From Thiocapsa sp. UBA6158 (GTDB lineage: Bacteria > Pseudomonadota > Gammaproteobacteria > Chromatiales > Chromatiaceae): DNA of 63,887 nucleotides. The translations under genes and the position numbers were made by a program. Below, piece by piece: positions 35,859 to 45,135 of this stretch. The notes under the pieces were generated by a model. That model did not search any database and was not told the origin of the DNA. It worked only from the letters and a program-made list of their open reading frames with translations. The stretch spans positions 23,695 through 87,581 of the forward strand of contig NZ_DIUM01000064.1 of the NCBI RefSeq assembly GCF_002423035.1, in the 5' to 3' direction. Every line of letters starts with the position of its first letter. Within the stretch, counting starts at the first letter, position 1.

Positions 35859-36326
35859 GTCTTTCAGCCTCCTCGTTAAAGCCGGGCCTCGTCCAGCGGT
35901 CTGGCCAAAACACATTCGGCGCGGTTTCCGGGATGTCGAGTTGCATCTGACGCCGCTCGCCGTCAGCCCGGCGGAAGAAGACGACTGCAAGTCGTCGATC
36001 CCGGAGGTTTGTCGGTTCGCGGCGATTGGAATGTCGCCTTTGACCGGTTGTATGAACAAGGACCGACTGCTCTATTTTGGATGCGGCCCCGATCTCCGGT
36101 CTTCGAAACGCCGCTTCGCACCTCGGGTGCGGCACGACACCGCGTCATGCTTAAGCAAGAATGTGACCAAGGTCACTGTATCGTGCCTGTTCGGGCGTGG
36201 TCCGAGTGATGAGGGGGGTGGGTCCGAGGCGCTGGCGTTGCCCTCGTTCCTCGGACGGACCGAGGATGAATGAAAAGGACGTTTTTCGGCTGCGGGAGTT
36301 GCATGCCGGTCAGCGCTCAAGGCGGC
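35859..36326. other. Intergenic region of 468 bases upstream of the pilin gene
   Basis: Near 35876-35928 lies a degenerate unit A of the first repeat family (ending GGCGCGGTTT), then a copy of the second repeat family. The pilin promoter should be here, but no sigma-54 motif was convincing. Otherwise empty. Confidence 0.5.
35970..36030 (-). repeat. Second dispersed repeat family, copy 2
   Basis: On the minus strand it reads AATCGCCGCGAA, then CCGGGATCGACGACTTGC and the rest of a GACGACTTGCAGTCGTC palindrome. It lies upstream of the pilin gene. Confidence 0.65.
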
Positions 36327-37379
36327 TCAGTCCGGATCCCGCTCGCTCACCGATGACTCGAAGGCGGTTGTCGCCGAGTGCGCGTAATCGTCCCCGACGC
36401 GACTGACGAAGAAGGCCCCGATACCGAGTGATTCGGCCAAGCTCAAGCCGCGCTCGGGCCCGAGGACCAGGAAGGTGGTCGCCAGGGCGTCGGCGGTCGC
36501 GCAATCCTCGGTGATGACGGTGACCGAGGCCAGGGCGTGCGCGACCGGTCGACCGGTGCCGGGATCGATGGTGTGCGAGTAGGTCCGTCCGTCTTGCTCG
36601 TAGAAGTTTCGATAATCGCCGGACGTCGCCATGGCGTCGTCCTCGAGCGCGACGATCCGGTAGACGCTCCGCGAGGTCGCCTCCGGGCGCTCGATGGCGA
36701 TGCGCCAGGGCTGATCGCCGGGTTTGGCCCCCTTGGCCCTGAGCTCCCCGCCGATCTCGGCGAGGTAGGCGGTCACGCCGAGCCGGTCCAGCAGGTCCGC
36801 GATCTGATCCACGCCATATCCTTTTGCGATGGCGGACAGGTCGACATACAACTCGGGGTGCGCTTTGCGCAGTGCAGGCGGGTGATCGCGCACGTCGAGC
36901 TTGTCGTGGCCCACACGCGTGCGGGTCTCCTCGATCGTCAGTTGGTCCGGAATCCGAAACGGGTGGGCATCCGGTCCGAACCCCCACAGATTCACCAGCG
37001 GGCCGACGGTGACGTCGAAGGCCCCGTTGCTCAGATCGCTGATGGATTGCGCGCGGGCGACGAGATCGGCCAACTCCGGATCGACCGGAAACCAATCAGT
37101 CGATCGGCTCGCATTGAAACGCGACAGCTCCGAGTCCGGACGATAGGTCGACATCAGTGCGTTGACGGTGTCCAGACGTGCATCGATCTGGGCTTTGAGC
37201 GCCTCGGCCGTCAGGCCCGGGGGAAGCTCGACGAGTTTGGCGCTGTAGGTCGTTCCCATGGTGCTGCCGTGGATCTCGACGAGCGAATCGGGTTCGCTGC
37301 ATCCGCTCGCGAGTAGAAGCGCGACGAGCATGGATAGGCAGGCCGATCCTCGGATCCGTGCTGAAAGGCTCAGGCGCAT
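36327..37379 (-). CDS. apbE: FAD:protein FMN transferase (ApbE), lipoprotein
   Basis: 350 residues from ATG at 37379; an ATG at 37412 is an alternative. The signal peptide ends in a lipobox LLASGC. ApbE motifs include GSTMGTTYS (about 28-36), LSAIAKGYGVD (about 170-180), AEIGGELRAKG and SHTIDPGTGRPV. It attaches FMN to Thr residues of exported electron-transport subunits such as RnfG and NqrC, in the periplasm. No rnf or nqr gene is in the window. A repeat copy starts 38 bases before the chosen start. Confidence 0.93.
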   Translation of the reverse strand: MRLSLSARIRGSACLSMLVALLLASGCSEPDSLVEIHGSTMGTTYSAKLVELPPGLTAEALKAQIDARLDTVNALMSTYRPDSELSRFNASRSTDWFPVDPELADLVARAQSISDLSNGAFDVTVGPLVNLWGFGPDAHPFRIPDQLTIEETRTRVGHDKLDVRDHPPALRKAHPELYVDLSAIAKGYGVDQIADLLDRLGVTAYLAEIGGELRAKGAKPGDQPWRIAIERPEATSRSVYRIVALEDDAMATSGDYRNFYEQDGRTYSHTIDPGTGRPVAHALASVTVITEDCATADALATTFLVLGPERGLSLAESLGIGAFFVSRVGDDYAHSATTAFESSVSERDPD

Positions 37380-37416
37380 GCGGTCTATTCCGGGTGTGGG
37401 CTGCTGCGGCATGTTT

Positions 37417-37501
37417 CTAAACCGCGTCCAGAGCGAGATGCTCATTTTCGAGCGAGTTCGACGTTCGGTGTATCCACGGCCCTCAGCGGGGCGCGGTTCA
37501 A
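37417..37501. repeat. Single unit B of the TTAAACCGCG family, inverted
   Basis: 85 bases bounded by CTAAACCGCG and GCGCGGTTCAA. Its interior (GAGCGAGATGCTCATTTTCG) matches the first half of the 42406-42596 composite. It lies just upstream of apbE. Confidence 0.85.
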
Positions 37502-37624
37502 CAGGATAGGGAGCTGCCTCGGTCGGCTCGGGTGTGCATCATAACGCCGCTGGTCGGGCGTGCATCGGGTGTCCGTGCCTGAGATGGTCGAGTTCGTCTT
37601 GATTCCGCGGGCTGTCTGAGCGAT

Positions 37625-37690
37625 GGAAGAGGACGACTGCAAGTCGTCTATCCCGGGGTTGCCGGCGCTTCGCGACGATCGCCGGCGTCG
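37625..37690 (-). repeat. Second dispersed repeat family, copy 3
   Basis: On the minus strand: GATCGTCGCGAAGCGCC, CCCCGGGATAGACGACTTGC, completing a GACGACTTGCAGTCGTC palindrome. It is the best-preserved copy with the full palindrome. Confidence 0.65.
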
Positions 37691-37757
37691 CTTCCGGCCG
37701 GTGGGGCGAACAAGGCCCCGCCGTTTCGAGACTACGCAACGAGCCGGCGAGGGAGGA

Positions 37758-37931
37758 TCAAGTCTCCAGGCACGGCCGAAGAGCAACGGCCTGGTCGTGT
37801 CCCCGGGGCTCCGGAACCGACGGGTTCGCATCCTGTTCGACGACCAGGATCTCGCGACGGAACAGAAGCGGCATGAGCAGATAGGTCGAGGCGACGGCGA
37901 TGCCGACGAGCGTGAGGTTGTCGATGTACAT
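37758..37931 (-). CDS. Possible 57-residue single-helix membrane protein
   Basis: ATG at 37931 opens a frame with a plausible membrane helix (LVGIAVASTYLLMPLLF, about residues 8-24) followed by the basic RRE and a short polar tail ending at TGA. The composition is protein-like, unlike the surrounding repeat-rich DNA. No clear ribosome site is visible and no family is recognised. It is divergent from the RND gene. Confidence 0.4.
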   Translation of the reverse strand: MYIDNLTLVGIAVASTYLLMPLLFRREILVVEQDANPSVPEPRGHDQAVALRPCLET

Positions 37932-38093
37932 GGCGATGAAAAGTGATTCAGACGCGAGTGAAATTGCTTCGGTACTTTAGCAAACACTAACGCACTGTCA
38001 ATGTGCCGCTTGTTGGCACCGCGCTTGTGGGCTAGATTCATTGAACCAATTCAGAAAATAGATCAATGTCATGGACGACGGGAGTCGTGACTC

Positions 38094-41000
38094 ATGGCCG
38101 ATCCCATCGCTGCACCTCCTCCCGAATCCGCGCCGTCGTCCTCGGCCGACGCGTCACTACCCCTCGGCCTCGCCGGTCGCGTTGCCCGCACCTTCATCAA
38201 TACGCCGGTCACGCCGATGCTCCTGTTCGGCGCGCTCTTCCTCGGGATCCTGGGTCTGTTGTTCACGCCGCGCCAGGAGGACCCGCAGATCTCGGTCCCG
38301 ATGATCGACATCTTCGTGCAGTATCCGGGCGCCTCCGCGCAGCAGGTCGAGCGTCTGGTGACCGATCCGCTCGAACGGATCATGAAGGAGATCAAGGGCG
38401 TTCGGCATGTCTACTCGGCCACTCAGCGCGGGGCGGCGATGGTGACCGTGCGCTTCGAGGTCGGCGAGGAGATGGGCGCCTCGATCGTGAAGGTCCACGA
38501 CAAGCTCCAGTCCAACATGGACCGTATGCCTCCGGACGTGCAGATGCCGCTGGTCAAGCCGGTCGGTGTGGATGACGTCCCGGTCGTCACCCTCACGCTC
38601 TGGTCCGAGGATGTCGAGGATCATCAACTGCGCAAGCTCGGTCTCGATCTGCTGCAGGTGGTTGGTTCGCTGCCGGATGTCGGCAAGGGGTTCGTCGTCG
38701 GCGGGCGCGAGGATCAGATCCGCGTCGAGGTCCTGATGGAACGCCTCGCCGGGCACGGCATTACGCTCGATCGCATCGCCAACACCATTCGCACCGCCAA
38801 CTCCGAGCAGACCACGGGCGTGAGCGAATCAGGCGATACCGCCTTCAACGTCTATTCGGGCTCCTTCCTGCGCAATTCGGAGGATGTCGGTCGGCTGGTG
38901 ATCGGCAATCGCGGGGACTATCCACTCTATCTGCGCGATATCGCTACGGTCGAGCATGTCCCGCAGGACACCAAGCAGATCGTCAGCCATTTCACCGGGC
39001 CGGCCTATAGGGGCGAGCATCGCGCCGACGGGGCACAAGCCGTGACCGTGGCGATCGCAAAGAAGCAGGGGACCAACGGCGTGACGGTCGCGCGCCAGAT
39101 CCTCGCCAAGGTCGAGGAGCTGAAGACGACGCTCATCCCGTCGAACGTCCATGTCGAGGTCACGCGCGACTACGGTAAAAGCGCCAACGACAAGGTCAAC
39201 GAGCTGCTGCGGGCGATGTTCGAGGCGGCGGTGATCGTGGCCATCCTCTGTCTGATCGGCCTGGGTGCGCGGGCGGCCTTCGTGGTCATCACGGTCATCC
39301 CGGTGGTGATCCTGCTCACCATCTGGTGGGCCTGGATGGTCGACTACACCATCGATCGGGTCAGTCTCTTCGCGCTCATCTTCGCCATCGGGATCCTGGT
39401 CGACGATGCGACAGTGGTGGTGGAGAACATCTTTCGCCATTGGCTCGAAAGCGGCAAGACGACCATCGAGACCGCGGTGGCGGCGGTCGACGAGGTGGGC
39501 AACCCGACCATCCTCGCCACCTTCACCATCATCGCCGCACTCTTGCCGATGGGCTGGGTCAGCGGCCTGATGGGGCCCTATATGCGGCCGATTCCGGTGC
39601 TCGGCTCATCGGCCATGTTCTTCTCGCTGGTCGCCGCCTTCGTCTTCACGCCTTGGTTTGCGTTGCGGGTTCGTCCGCGGCTTGCGGCGCTCGAAAAGGC
39701 AGAGCGACGCGAAGAGCGGACGCGCCGCTGGGTCAGCGCCGTCTATCGGCCCTTGGTGATGCCGCTGATCCGCAACCGCAGCCTCGGCATCGCCTTCTTG
39801 GTCGGAACCATCCTCACCACGGCGGGTGTCTGCGTGCTCTTCTACACCCAGACCGTCGCGGTGAAGATGCTGCCTTTCGACAACAAGCCCGAGTTCAGCG
39901 TCGTCGTCAACATGCCTGAAGGCACGGCGCTACCGGTCACCGCGAACGTGGTCCGCCAACTCGCCGAGAAGGTGCGCACCATGCCCGAGGTGACTGCCGT
40001 CCAGGCCTATGTCGGTACGGCCCAGCCTTTTAATTTCAACGGTATGGTGCGTCACTACTATCTGCGCGAGCGACCCTGGGAGGGTGATCTCCTGGTCATG
40101 CTCAAGGACAAGAACGAGCGCGCGCTCGGCAGTCATGCCCTGGCCGTGGCCGTGGCCGCGCGCGAGATGCTGACCCCGTTGGCCCATGAGCTGGGTGCCC
40201 GGATCGCGGTGGTGGAGATGCCTCCCGGCCCGCCGGTGCTGCAGACGGTCGTGGCCGAGGTCTACGGACCCGATGCCGAGACCCGTCGCCGGGTCGCAAC
40301 CGATCTGACCGGGATCTTCGAGGAGGTCGAGGGCATCGTCGATGTAGACAGCTACATGGCCGAGCCCTACAGCTACTGGCGCTTCGAGGTGGATGCCGAG
40401 AAGGCGGTGCGGATGGGGATCTCGGTCGACGCCGTCAATCGCAACCTTGCCATGGCGATGGGCGGCTTCAAGCTCGGCGACGTCAAGCGCGGCGTCGTCC
40501 AGGAGCCGACCTTTATCGTCCTGCAGATCCCGCTCGCCAACCGGGCCGAGATCGGCAGTCTGGCGAGTCTGCCGATCCAGTCCGAGATGGGCGGGCAGGT
40601 GCCGCTCGGCGAGCTGGGGCGTTTCGTGCAGCAGCAGGAGGACCCGGTCATCTACCACAAGGATCTACGGTCGATGGAGTACGTGGTCGGCGAGATGCAA
40701 GGCCGCTTGGGTGCGCCCATCTACGGGATGTTGGAGGTCGAGGAGCGTCTCGAGTCCTATCGTGCGCCCGACGGTGTACAGATCAGCGGGATGCCGCGAG
40801 GTCTGATCGGACCGCCGTTGACCGACCGCCAATCCGGATTCGAATGGTCCGGCGAGTGGACCGTCACCTACGAGACCTTCCGCGACATGGGGCTCGCCTT
40901 CATCGCCGCGCTGGTGCTCATTTACGGGCTGATCGTCTGGGAGTTTCGCAACTTCAAGATCGCCGGGCTCATCATGTCGCCCATCCCCTTGACCCTGATC

Positions 41001-41849
41001 GGCATCGTGCCCGGTCACCTCCTCATGGGCGCCGAGTTCACCGCGACCTCCATGATCGGGCTGATCGCGCTCGGCGGCATCATCGTGCGCCAGTCGATCC
41101 TGATCGTGGAGTTCGTCAAGATCGAGGTCGCCAAGGGCAGGGCCGTGAAGGAGGCGGCGGTCGCCGGTGCCGAGATCCGGATGCGACCCATCCTCATCAC
41201 CTCGCTCACCCTGATGGCCGGCGCCTGGGCCATTATCGAGGATCCCATCTTTCAGGGGATGGCCGTCAGCCTGCTGTTCGGCGCCGGTGTCGCGACCCTG
41301 ATGGCGGTGATCGTCATCCCGCTCGGCTGCATCAGCCTGTGTCGCGAATTTTATCTCGTGGAGACTTCAAGCGGGGAGCGGGCGCTGTCGGCGCGCTACG
41401 GCGAGATCGAGGGTGTCCCGATGCCGGATCGATCCGAGCCTCTTGCGAACCGAGCGCGATCGGCAGGAGGGAGAGCGCTCTTACCGAGACTCTGGAGTGG
41501 ACTGGTCGGAATCCTTTTCCGGTTGATCGAGGGTATCGGCAGACTCGTCGCTTGGTTGAGGCAGCGCCGATCCAGCGGGCCGGAACAGGGTCCGGACTCG
41601 GGTCTCGACGCTGCTGCCGCTCGGACCGACCCGCCTGCCGGTGGCTCCGTGGCCGAGTCGCGTGCCGAGCCGGCGCCGCAGGCGGTTGCCGTGAAGCGCG
41701 CCCCCCGTGCCGTCCGAAAGCCGGCGCGAGCGCCGAGCAAGGCGGCGAGCAAGGCGGTTGTGGACGATGCGACGACTGTGAAGAAGCCGCGGGCCAGGCG
41801 CGCGACGAGAAAGACCGCGGACAAGCCGGAAGACCCGGGCGAGCGCTGA
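38094..41849 (+). CDS. RND-family efflux transporter with a long basic C-terminal tail
   Basis: 1251 residues. It has the AcrB/HAE1-like RND layout: a first helix (about 40-58), a porter domain, helices around 380-540 including AIGILVDDATVVVENI (the proton-relay Asp pair region), a second porter domain, and a last helix group (about 935-1080). The last 150 residues, after LCREFYLVETSS, are atypical: a charged tail rich in Lys, Arg, Ala and Pro (KRAPRAVRKPARAPSKAASK). No adaptor (HlyD type) or outer-membrane channel gene flanks it, so partners must be elsewhere. Substrate unknown. Confidence 0.88.
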   Translation: MADPIAAPPPESAPSSSADASLPLGLAGRVARTFINTPVTPMLLFGALFLGILGLLFTPRQEDPQISVPMIDIFVQYPGASAQQVERLVTDPLERIMKEIKGVRHVYSATQRGAAMVTVRFEVGEEMGASIVKVHDKLQSNMDRMPPDVQMPLVKPVGVDDVPVVTLTLWSEDVEDHQLRKLGLDLLQVVGSLPDVGKGFVVGGREDQIRVEVLMERLAGHGITLDRIANTIRTANSEQTTGVSESGDTAFNVYSGSFLRNSEDVGRLVIGNRGDYPLYLRDIATVEHVPQDTKQIVSHFTGPAYRGEHRADGAQAVTVAIAKKQGTNGVTVARQILAKVEELKTTLIPSNVHVEVTRDYGKSANDKVNELLRAMFEAAVIVAILCLIGLGARAAFVVITVIPVVILLTIWWAWMVDYTIDRVSLFALIFAIGILVDDATVVVENIFRHWLESGKTTIETAVAAVDEVGNPTILATFTIIAALLPMGWVSGLMGPYMRPIPVLGSSAMFFSLVAAFVFTPWFALRVRPRLAALEKAERREERTRRWVSAVYRPLVMPLIRNRSLGIAFLVGTILTTAGVCVLFYTQTVAVKMLPFDNKPEFSVVVNMPEGTALPVTANVVRQLAEKVRTMPEVTAVQAYVGTAQPFNFNGMVRHYYLRERPWEGDLLVMLKDKNERALGSHALAVAVAAREMLTPLAHELGARIAVVEMPPGPPVLQTVVAEVYGPDAETRRRVATDLTGIFEEVEGIVDVDSYMAEPYSYWRFEVDAEKAVRMGISVDAVNRNLAMAMGGFKLGDVKRGVVQEPTFIVLQIPLANRAEIGSLASLPIQSEMGGQVPLGELGRFVQQQEDPVIYHKDLRSMEYVVGEMQGRLGAPIYGMLEVEERLESYRAPDGVQISGMPRGLIGPPLTDRQSGFEWSGEWTVTYETFRDMGLAFIAALVLIYGLIVWEFRNFKIAGLIMSPIPLTLIGIVPGHLLMGAEFTATSMIGLIALGGIIVRQSILIVEFVKIEVAKGRAVKEAAVAGAEIRMRPILITSLTLMAGAWAIIEDPIFQGMAVSLLFGAGVATLMAVIVIPLGCISLCREFYLVETSSGERALSARYGEIEGVPMPDRSEPLANRARSAGGRALLPRLWSGLVGILFRLIEGIGRLVAWLRQRRSSGPEQGPDSGLDAAAARTDPPAGGSVAESRAEPAPQAVAVKRAPRAVRKPARAPSKAASKAVVDDATTVKKPRARRATRKTADKPEDPGER

Positions 41850-41904
41850 TCAACATCAGTTAAGATATCAATATGCACCTGAGTTTTTTATCGAGGTATC
41901 CGTC

Positions 41905-42339
41905 TTGAACGTGACGTATGAGCAGGACCTTGTGCGTTGGGCTCGCGAGACCGCCGAGCTGATTCGGGAAGGATCTTGGCAGGCGGTGGATGTCGAGCAT
42001 CTTGCAGAGGAGCTGGAGGATTTGAGCAAGAGCGAAAGAAGGGCCATTGCGAGTCAGCTCGTGCGCCTGCTCTTGCACCTCCTGAAATGGCAGTATCAAC
42101 CCGAAAGACGCTCCGATAGCTGGATCGATTCGATCACCGATGCCCGGCTCCAGATCGAACTCGCCATTCAGGACAGTCCGAGTCTGCGACCCTACCCGGC
42201 TTGGGTGCTCGCACAGAGCTACCAGCGCGCGAGACGCAGCGCCGCGATGCAGACCGGTCGGCCGCTCGCAACTTTTCCCGAGAACTGTCCCTATCGACTT
42301 GCAGAGATCCTCGACGAGGACTGGCGACCGGATGCCTGA
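41905..42339 (+). CDS. DUF29 family protein
   Basis: 144 residues with a TTG start at 41905 (an in-frame GTG follows two codons later). The order YEQDLVRWARETAELIREG, DVEHLAEELEDLSKSERR, LLLHLLKWQYQPERRS and the ending CPYRLAEILDEDWRPD is that of DUF29, small helical proteins of unknown function that are often present in many copies in cyanobacteria and purple bacteria. No partner gene is obvious. It lies between the RND gene and a composite repeat. Confidence 0.85.
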   Translation: MNVTYEQDLVRWARETAELIREGSWQAVDVEHLAEELEDLSKSERRAIASQLVRLLLHLLKWQYQPERRSDSWIDSITDARLQIELAIQDSPSLRPYPAWVLAQSYQRARRSAAMQTGRPLATFPENCPYRLAEILDEDWRPDA

Positions 42340-42405
42340 CGAGGTCGGTTGGCGCTTCCCCGTCTCGGTTCGCCGTCGGGCAGGCTTTCGTTTCCGGAGA
42401 GCACC

Positions 42406-42596
42406 TTAATCCGCGCCCGGAGCGAGATGCTGATTTTCGAGTCAGTTCGAGGTTTGGTTCATCCACAGCCCTTGGCGGGGGCGCGGTTCAAAACGATCTA
42501 TTTTTTCACTTAAACCGCGCCGGCTCGAATGGTCGTCAAGTCTGCCGGGGCCGATCCTGTCCAAAAACATCGCATACCGCACCGGGCGCAGTTTAA
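42406..42596. repeat. Composite TTAAACCGCG repeat in inverted orientation
   Basis: Unit B inverted (42406-42491), an AT-rich spacer (42492-42509), then unit A inverted (42510-42596): the mirror order of the 7127 and 28648 copies. The last TTTAA contains the TAA stop of ruvB (42593-42595). Confidence 0.85.
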
Positions 42597-43648
42597 TCCG
42601 AAACGACGCCGAAAAGGTCGGGCAGGGCAGCACGCTCGGCGAGGCTTCGCGGCGGTTTGAGCCCGAGGTGAAGATAAGCCGCCTGCGTCGCAACACGCCC
42701 GCGCGGGGTCCGCATCAGATAGCCTTGTTGAATCAGGAAAGGCTCCAGCACGTCCTCGATGGTACCGCGCTCCTCGCCGATCGCCGCCGCGAGGCTTTCC
42801 ACGCCGACCGGTCCCCCGTCGAATTTGCTGATCACGGCATCCAGCAGCCGGCGGTCCATGTGGTCGAAGCCTAGTGCGTCGACCTTGAGCATCCCGAGCG
42901 CCTGATCGGCGACCTCGGCGGTGATGCGTCCGTCGGCACGCACCTGGGCAAAGTCACGCACCCGGCGCAGCAGCCGGTTGGCGATGCGCGGTGTGCCGCG
43001 CGAGCGCCGGGCGATCTCGGCGGCGCCTTCCGCCTCGGTCTCGATGGCGAGGATGCGTGCCGAGCGGCGCACGATCCAGGCCAGATCTTCCGCGGTGTAA
43101 AACTCCAGGCGTTGCACGATGCCGAACCGGTCGCGCAAAGGCGAGGTCAAGAGCCCGGCCCGCGTGGTCGCGCCGACCAGGGTAAAGAACGGCAGATCCA
43201 GCTTGATCGAGCGCGCGGCCGGCCCGTCGCCGATCATGATGTCGAGCTGATAGTCCTCCATCGCGGGATAGAGCACCTCCTCGACCACCGGGCTGAGGCG
43301 ATGGATCTCGTCGACGAAGAGCACGTCCCCCGCATCGAGATTGGTCAGGATAGCCGCGAGATCGCCCGGCTTTTCCAGCACAGGGCCCGATGTCTGACGC
43401 AGATTGACCTGCATCTCATGCGCGATGATGTGCGCGAGTGTGGTCTTGCCGAGTCCCGGCGGGCCGAAGATGAGCACATGATCCAACGCCTCGCCCCGGC
43501 CGCGCGCGGCGCCGATGAAGATCTCCATCTGCTCGCGCACGACCGGCTGCCCGACATAGTCTTCCAGCTTGCGCGGACGGATGGCCCGATCGAGTGCCAG
43601 CTCGTCGCTGGCCGGGTCGGCGTTGATCAGACGTTCGGGTTTCGCCAT
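42593..43648 (-). CDS. ruvB: Holliday junction branch migration ATPase RuvB
   Basis: 351 residues from ATG at 43648. Walker A is GPPGLGKTT, Walker B LFVDEIHRLS, followed by the RuvB-specific EVLYPAMEDYQLDI, GATTRAGLLTSPLRDRFG and a winged-helix end (GYLMRTPRGRVAT). It drives branch migration with RuvA. ruvA and ruvC are not adjacent: the gene follows glcD with a TGATG overlap. A longer frame to 43873 exists, but family alignment supports the internal start. Its stop lies in a repeat end. Confidence 0.96.
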   Translation of the reverse strand: MAKPERLINADPASDELALDRAIRPRKLEDYVGQPVVREQMEIFIGAARGRGEALDHVLIFGPPGLGKTTLAHIIAHEMQVNLRQTSGPVLEKPGDLAAILTNLDAGDVLFVDEIHRLSPVVEEVLYPAMEDYQLDIMIGDGPAARSIKLDLPFFTLVGATTRAGLLTSPLRDRFGIVQRLEFYTAEDLAWIVRRSARILAIETEAEGAAEIARRSRGTPRIANRLLRRVRDFAQVRADGRITAEVADQALGMLKVDALGFDHMDRRLLDAVISKFDGGPVGVESLAAAIGEERGTIEDVLEPFLIQQGYLMRTPRGRVATQAAYLHLGLKPPRSLAERAALPDLFGVVSD

Positions 43649-45135
43649 CAGTGCGGGTGCCGATGGCTGTGATCCGGAAGTTGGCGATACTCCGAGCAAC
43701 GTCTCGGCGTCGGCACACCCTTGCCCGGGTTCAGCAACCCCTTCGGATCGAACGCCGCCTTGACCGCGTGGAACTGCGCCAATTCCTCGGGACTGAACTG
43801 GACGCACATCTGATTGATCTTCTCGATCCCGACACCGTGCTCGCCCGTGATGGTCCCGCCGACCTCCACGCATAGCTCCAGGATCCGCCCGCCCAGCTCC
43901 TCGGTCCGCTCCAGCTCGCCCGGCTTGTTCGCATCGAAGAGGATCAGCGGGTGCATGTTGCCGTCCCCGGCATGAAAGACATTGGCGACCCGCAGCCCGT
44001 ACTCGCGCGACATCTCCGCCGTGCGCCGCAGCACCTCCGGCAAGGCGCGGCGCGGGATGGTGCCGTCCATGCAGTAATAGTCCGGCGAGATCCGGCCCAC
44101 CGCCGGGAAGGCGGCCTTGCGACCCTTCCAGAACATCAGCCGCTCGGCATCGTCGCGCGAGGTCCGCACCTCGGTCGCGCCGCTGGTCAAAAGCAGATCG
44201 CGCACCCGCAAGACCTCCTCGGAAACCTCCTGACTAGTCCCGTCGATCTCGCAAATGAGGATGGCCGCCGCGTCCGTTGGATAACCGGCGTGCACGAAGT
44301 CCTCCGCCGCCTGAATCGCCGGGCCGTCCATCATCTCCAGACCCGCCGGGATGATCCCGGCCGCGATGATGTCGCCGACCGCTTGGCCGGCCTTCTCGAC
44401 GTCGTCGTAAGCCGCGAGGATGGCTTGGGCACGCTCCGGCACGGGCAGCAGCTTGACCGTCACCTCGACCGTCACGCCGAGCATCCCCTCGGAGCCGATG
44501 AAGAGCGCCAACAGGTCATAGCCCGCCGCGTCGAGCCCGCTCGAGCCGAGCTCGATCAGCTCGCCCTCGATCGTCACCAGCTTCACGGCAAGCACGTTGT
44601 GCACCGTCAGCCCGTACTTCAGGCAATGCACGCCGCCCGAGTTCTCTGCGACATTGCCCCCGATGGTGCAGGCAATCTGGCTCGACGGATCGGGCGCGTA
44701 ATAAAGCCCATGCGGCGCCGCGGCTTCGCTGATCGCCAGGTTACGCACTCCCGGCTCGACCCGCGCGGTGCGTGCAATCGGGTCCAGATCGAGGATCCGC
44801 GTAAACCGCGCCAGACTCAGCAACACCCCGTCACCGCGCGGCAAGGCGCCGCCCGAGAGTCCGGTACCGGCCCCGCGCGCTACCACCGGCACGTCCCTTT
44901 CACGACATAGCCGCATGATGCGCTGTACCTCCTCGACCGTGCGAGGCAGCACCACCAACAAAGGCAACTGCCGGTAGGCCGAGAGCCCGTCGCATTCGTA
45001 GGGTTGCACCTGCTCCTGTTGCTCGAGCACTCCGTCCGGCGGCAAAAAGGTACGCAGCTCGCGTACAAGCCCCGCCCGCGTCGCGGTCAGCTCCGGATCG
45101 TCGAAGTCGATCCGGTCCGGTTGAATCAGGCTCAT
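43648..45135 (-). CDS. glcD: Glycolate oxidase subunit GlcD (FAD-linked oxidase)
   Basis: 495 residues from ATG at 45135. The FAD-binding PCMH domain shows VVARGAGTGLSGGA (about 83-96) and YYAPDPSSQIACTIGGNVAENSGG (split here at about residues 150-173). The C-terminal cap ends with VFHAGDGNMHPLI, TGEHGVGIEK and FDPKGLLNPGKG. It oxidises glycolate (photorespiratory in autotrophs) or a related 2-hydroxyacid such as D-lactate. glcE and glcF do not follow; ruvB does, with a one-base overlap. The functional complex therefore needs subunits from elsewhere. Confidence 0.9.
   Translation of the reverse strand: MSLIQPDRIDFDDPELTATRAGLVRELRTFLPPDGVLEQQEQVQPYECDGLSAYRQLPLLVVLPRTVEEVQRIMRLCRERDVPVVARGAGTGLSGGALPRGDGVLLSLARFTRILDLDPIARTARVEPGVRNLAISEAAAPHGLYYAPDPSSQIACTIGGNVAENSGGVHCLKYGLTVHNVLAVKLVTIEGELIELGSSGLDAAGYDLLALFIGSEGMLGVTVEVTVKLLPVPERAQAILAAYDDVEKAGQAVGDIIAAGIIPAGLEMMDGPAIQAAEDFVHAGYPTDAAAILICEIDGTSQEVSEEVLRVRDLLLTSGATEVRTSRDDAERLMFWKGRKAAFPAVGRISPDYYCMDGTIPRRALPEVLRRTAEMSREYGLRVANVFHAGDGNMHPLILFDANKPGELERTEELGGRILELCVEVGGTITGEHGVGIEKINQMCVQFSPEELAQFHAVKAAFDPKGLLNPGKGVPTPRRCSEYRQLPDHSHRHPH

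Larger units (their letters stand above)
37380..38093. other. 714-base region upstream of the RND gene
   Basis: It holds a TTAAACCGCG-family copy (37417-37501), a copy of the second repeat family (about 37625-37690) and a possible 57-residue membrane protein gene on the minus strand (37758-37931). The relatively AT-rich stretch 37940-38080 probably contains the RND promoter. Confidence 0.5.

Noticed and set aside
44800..44815. TAAACCGCG-like string inside glcD (and another inside the RT near 60474)
   Set aside because: No matching second end at the usual distance and inside intact genes, so not counted as repeat copies.
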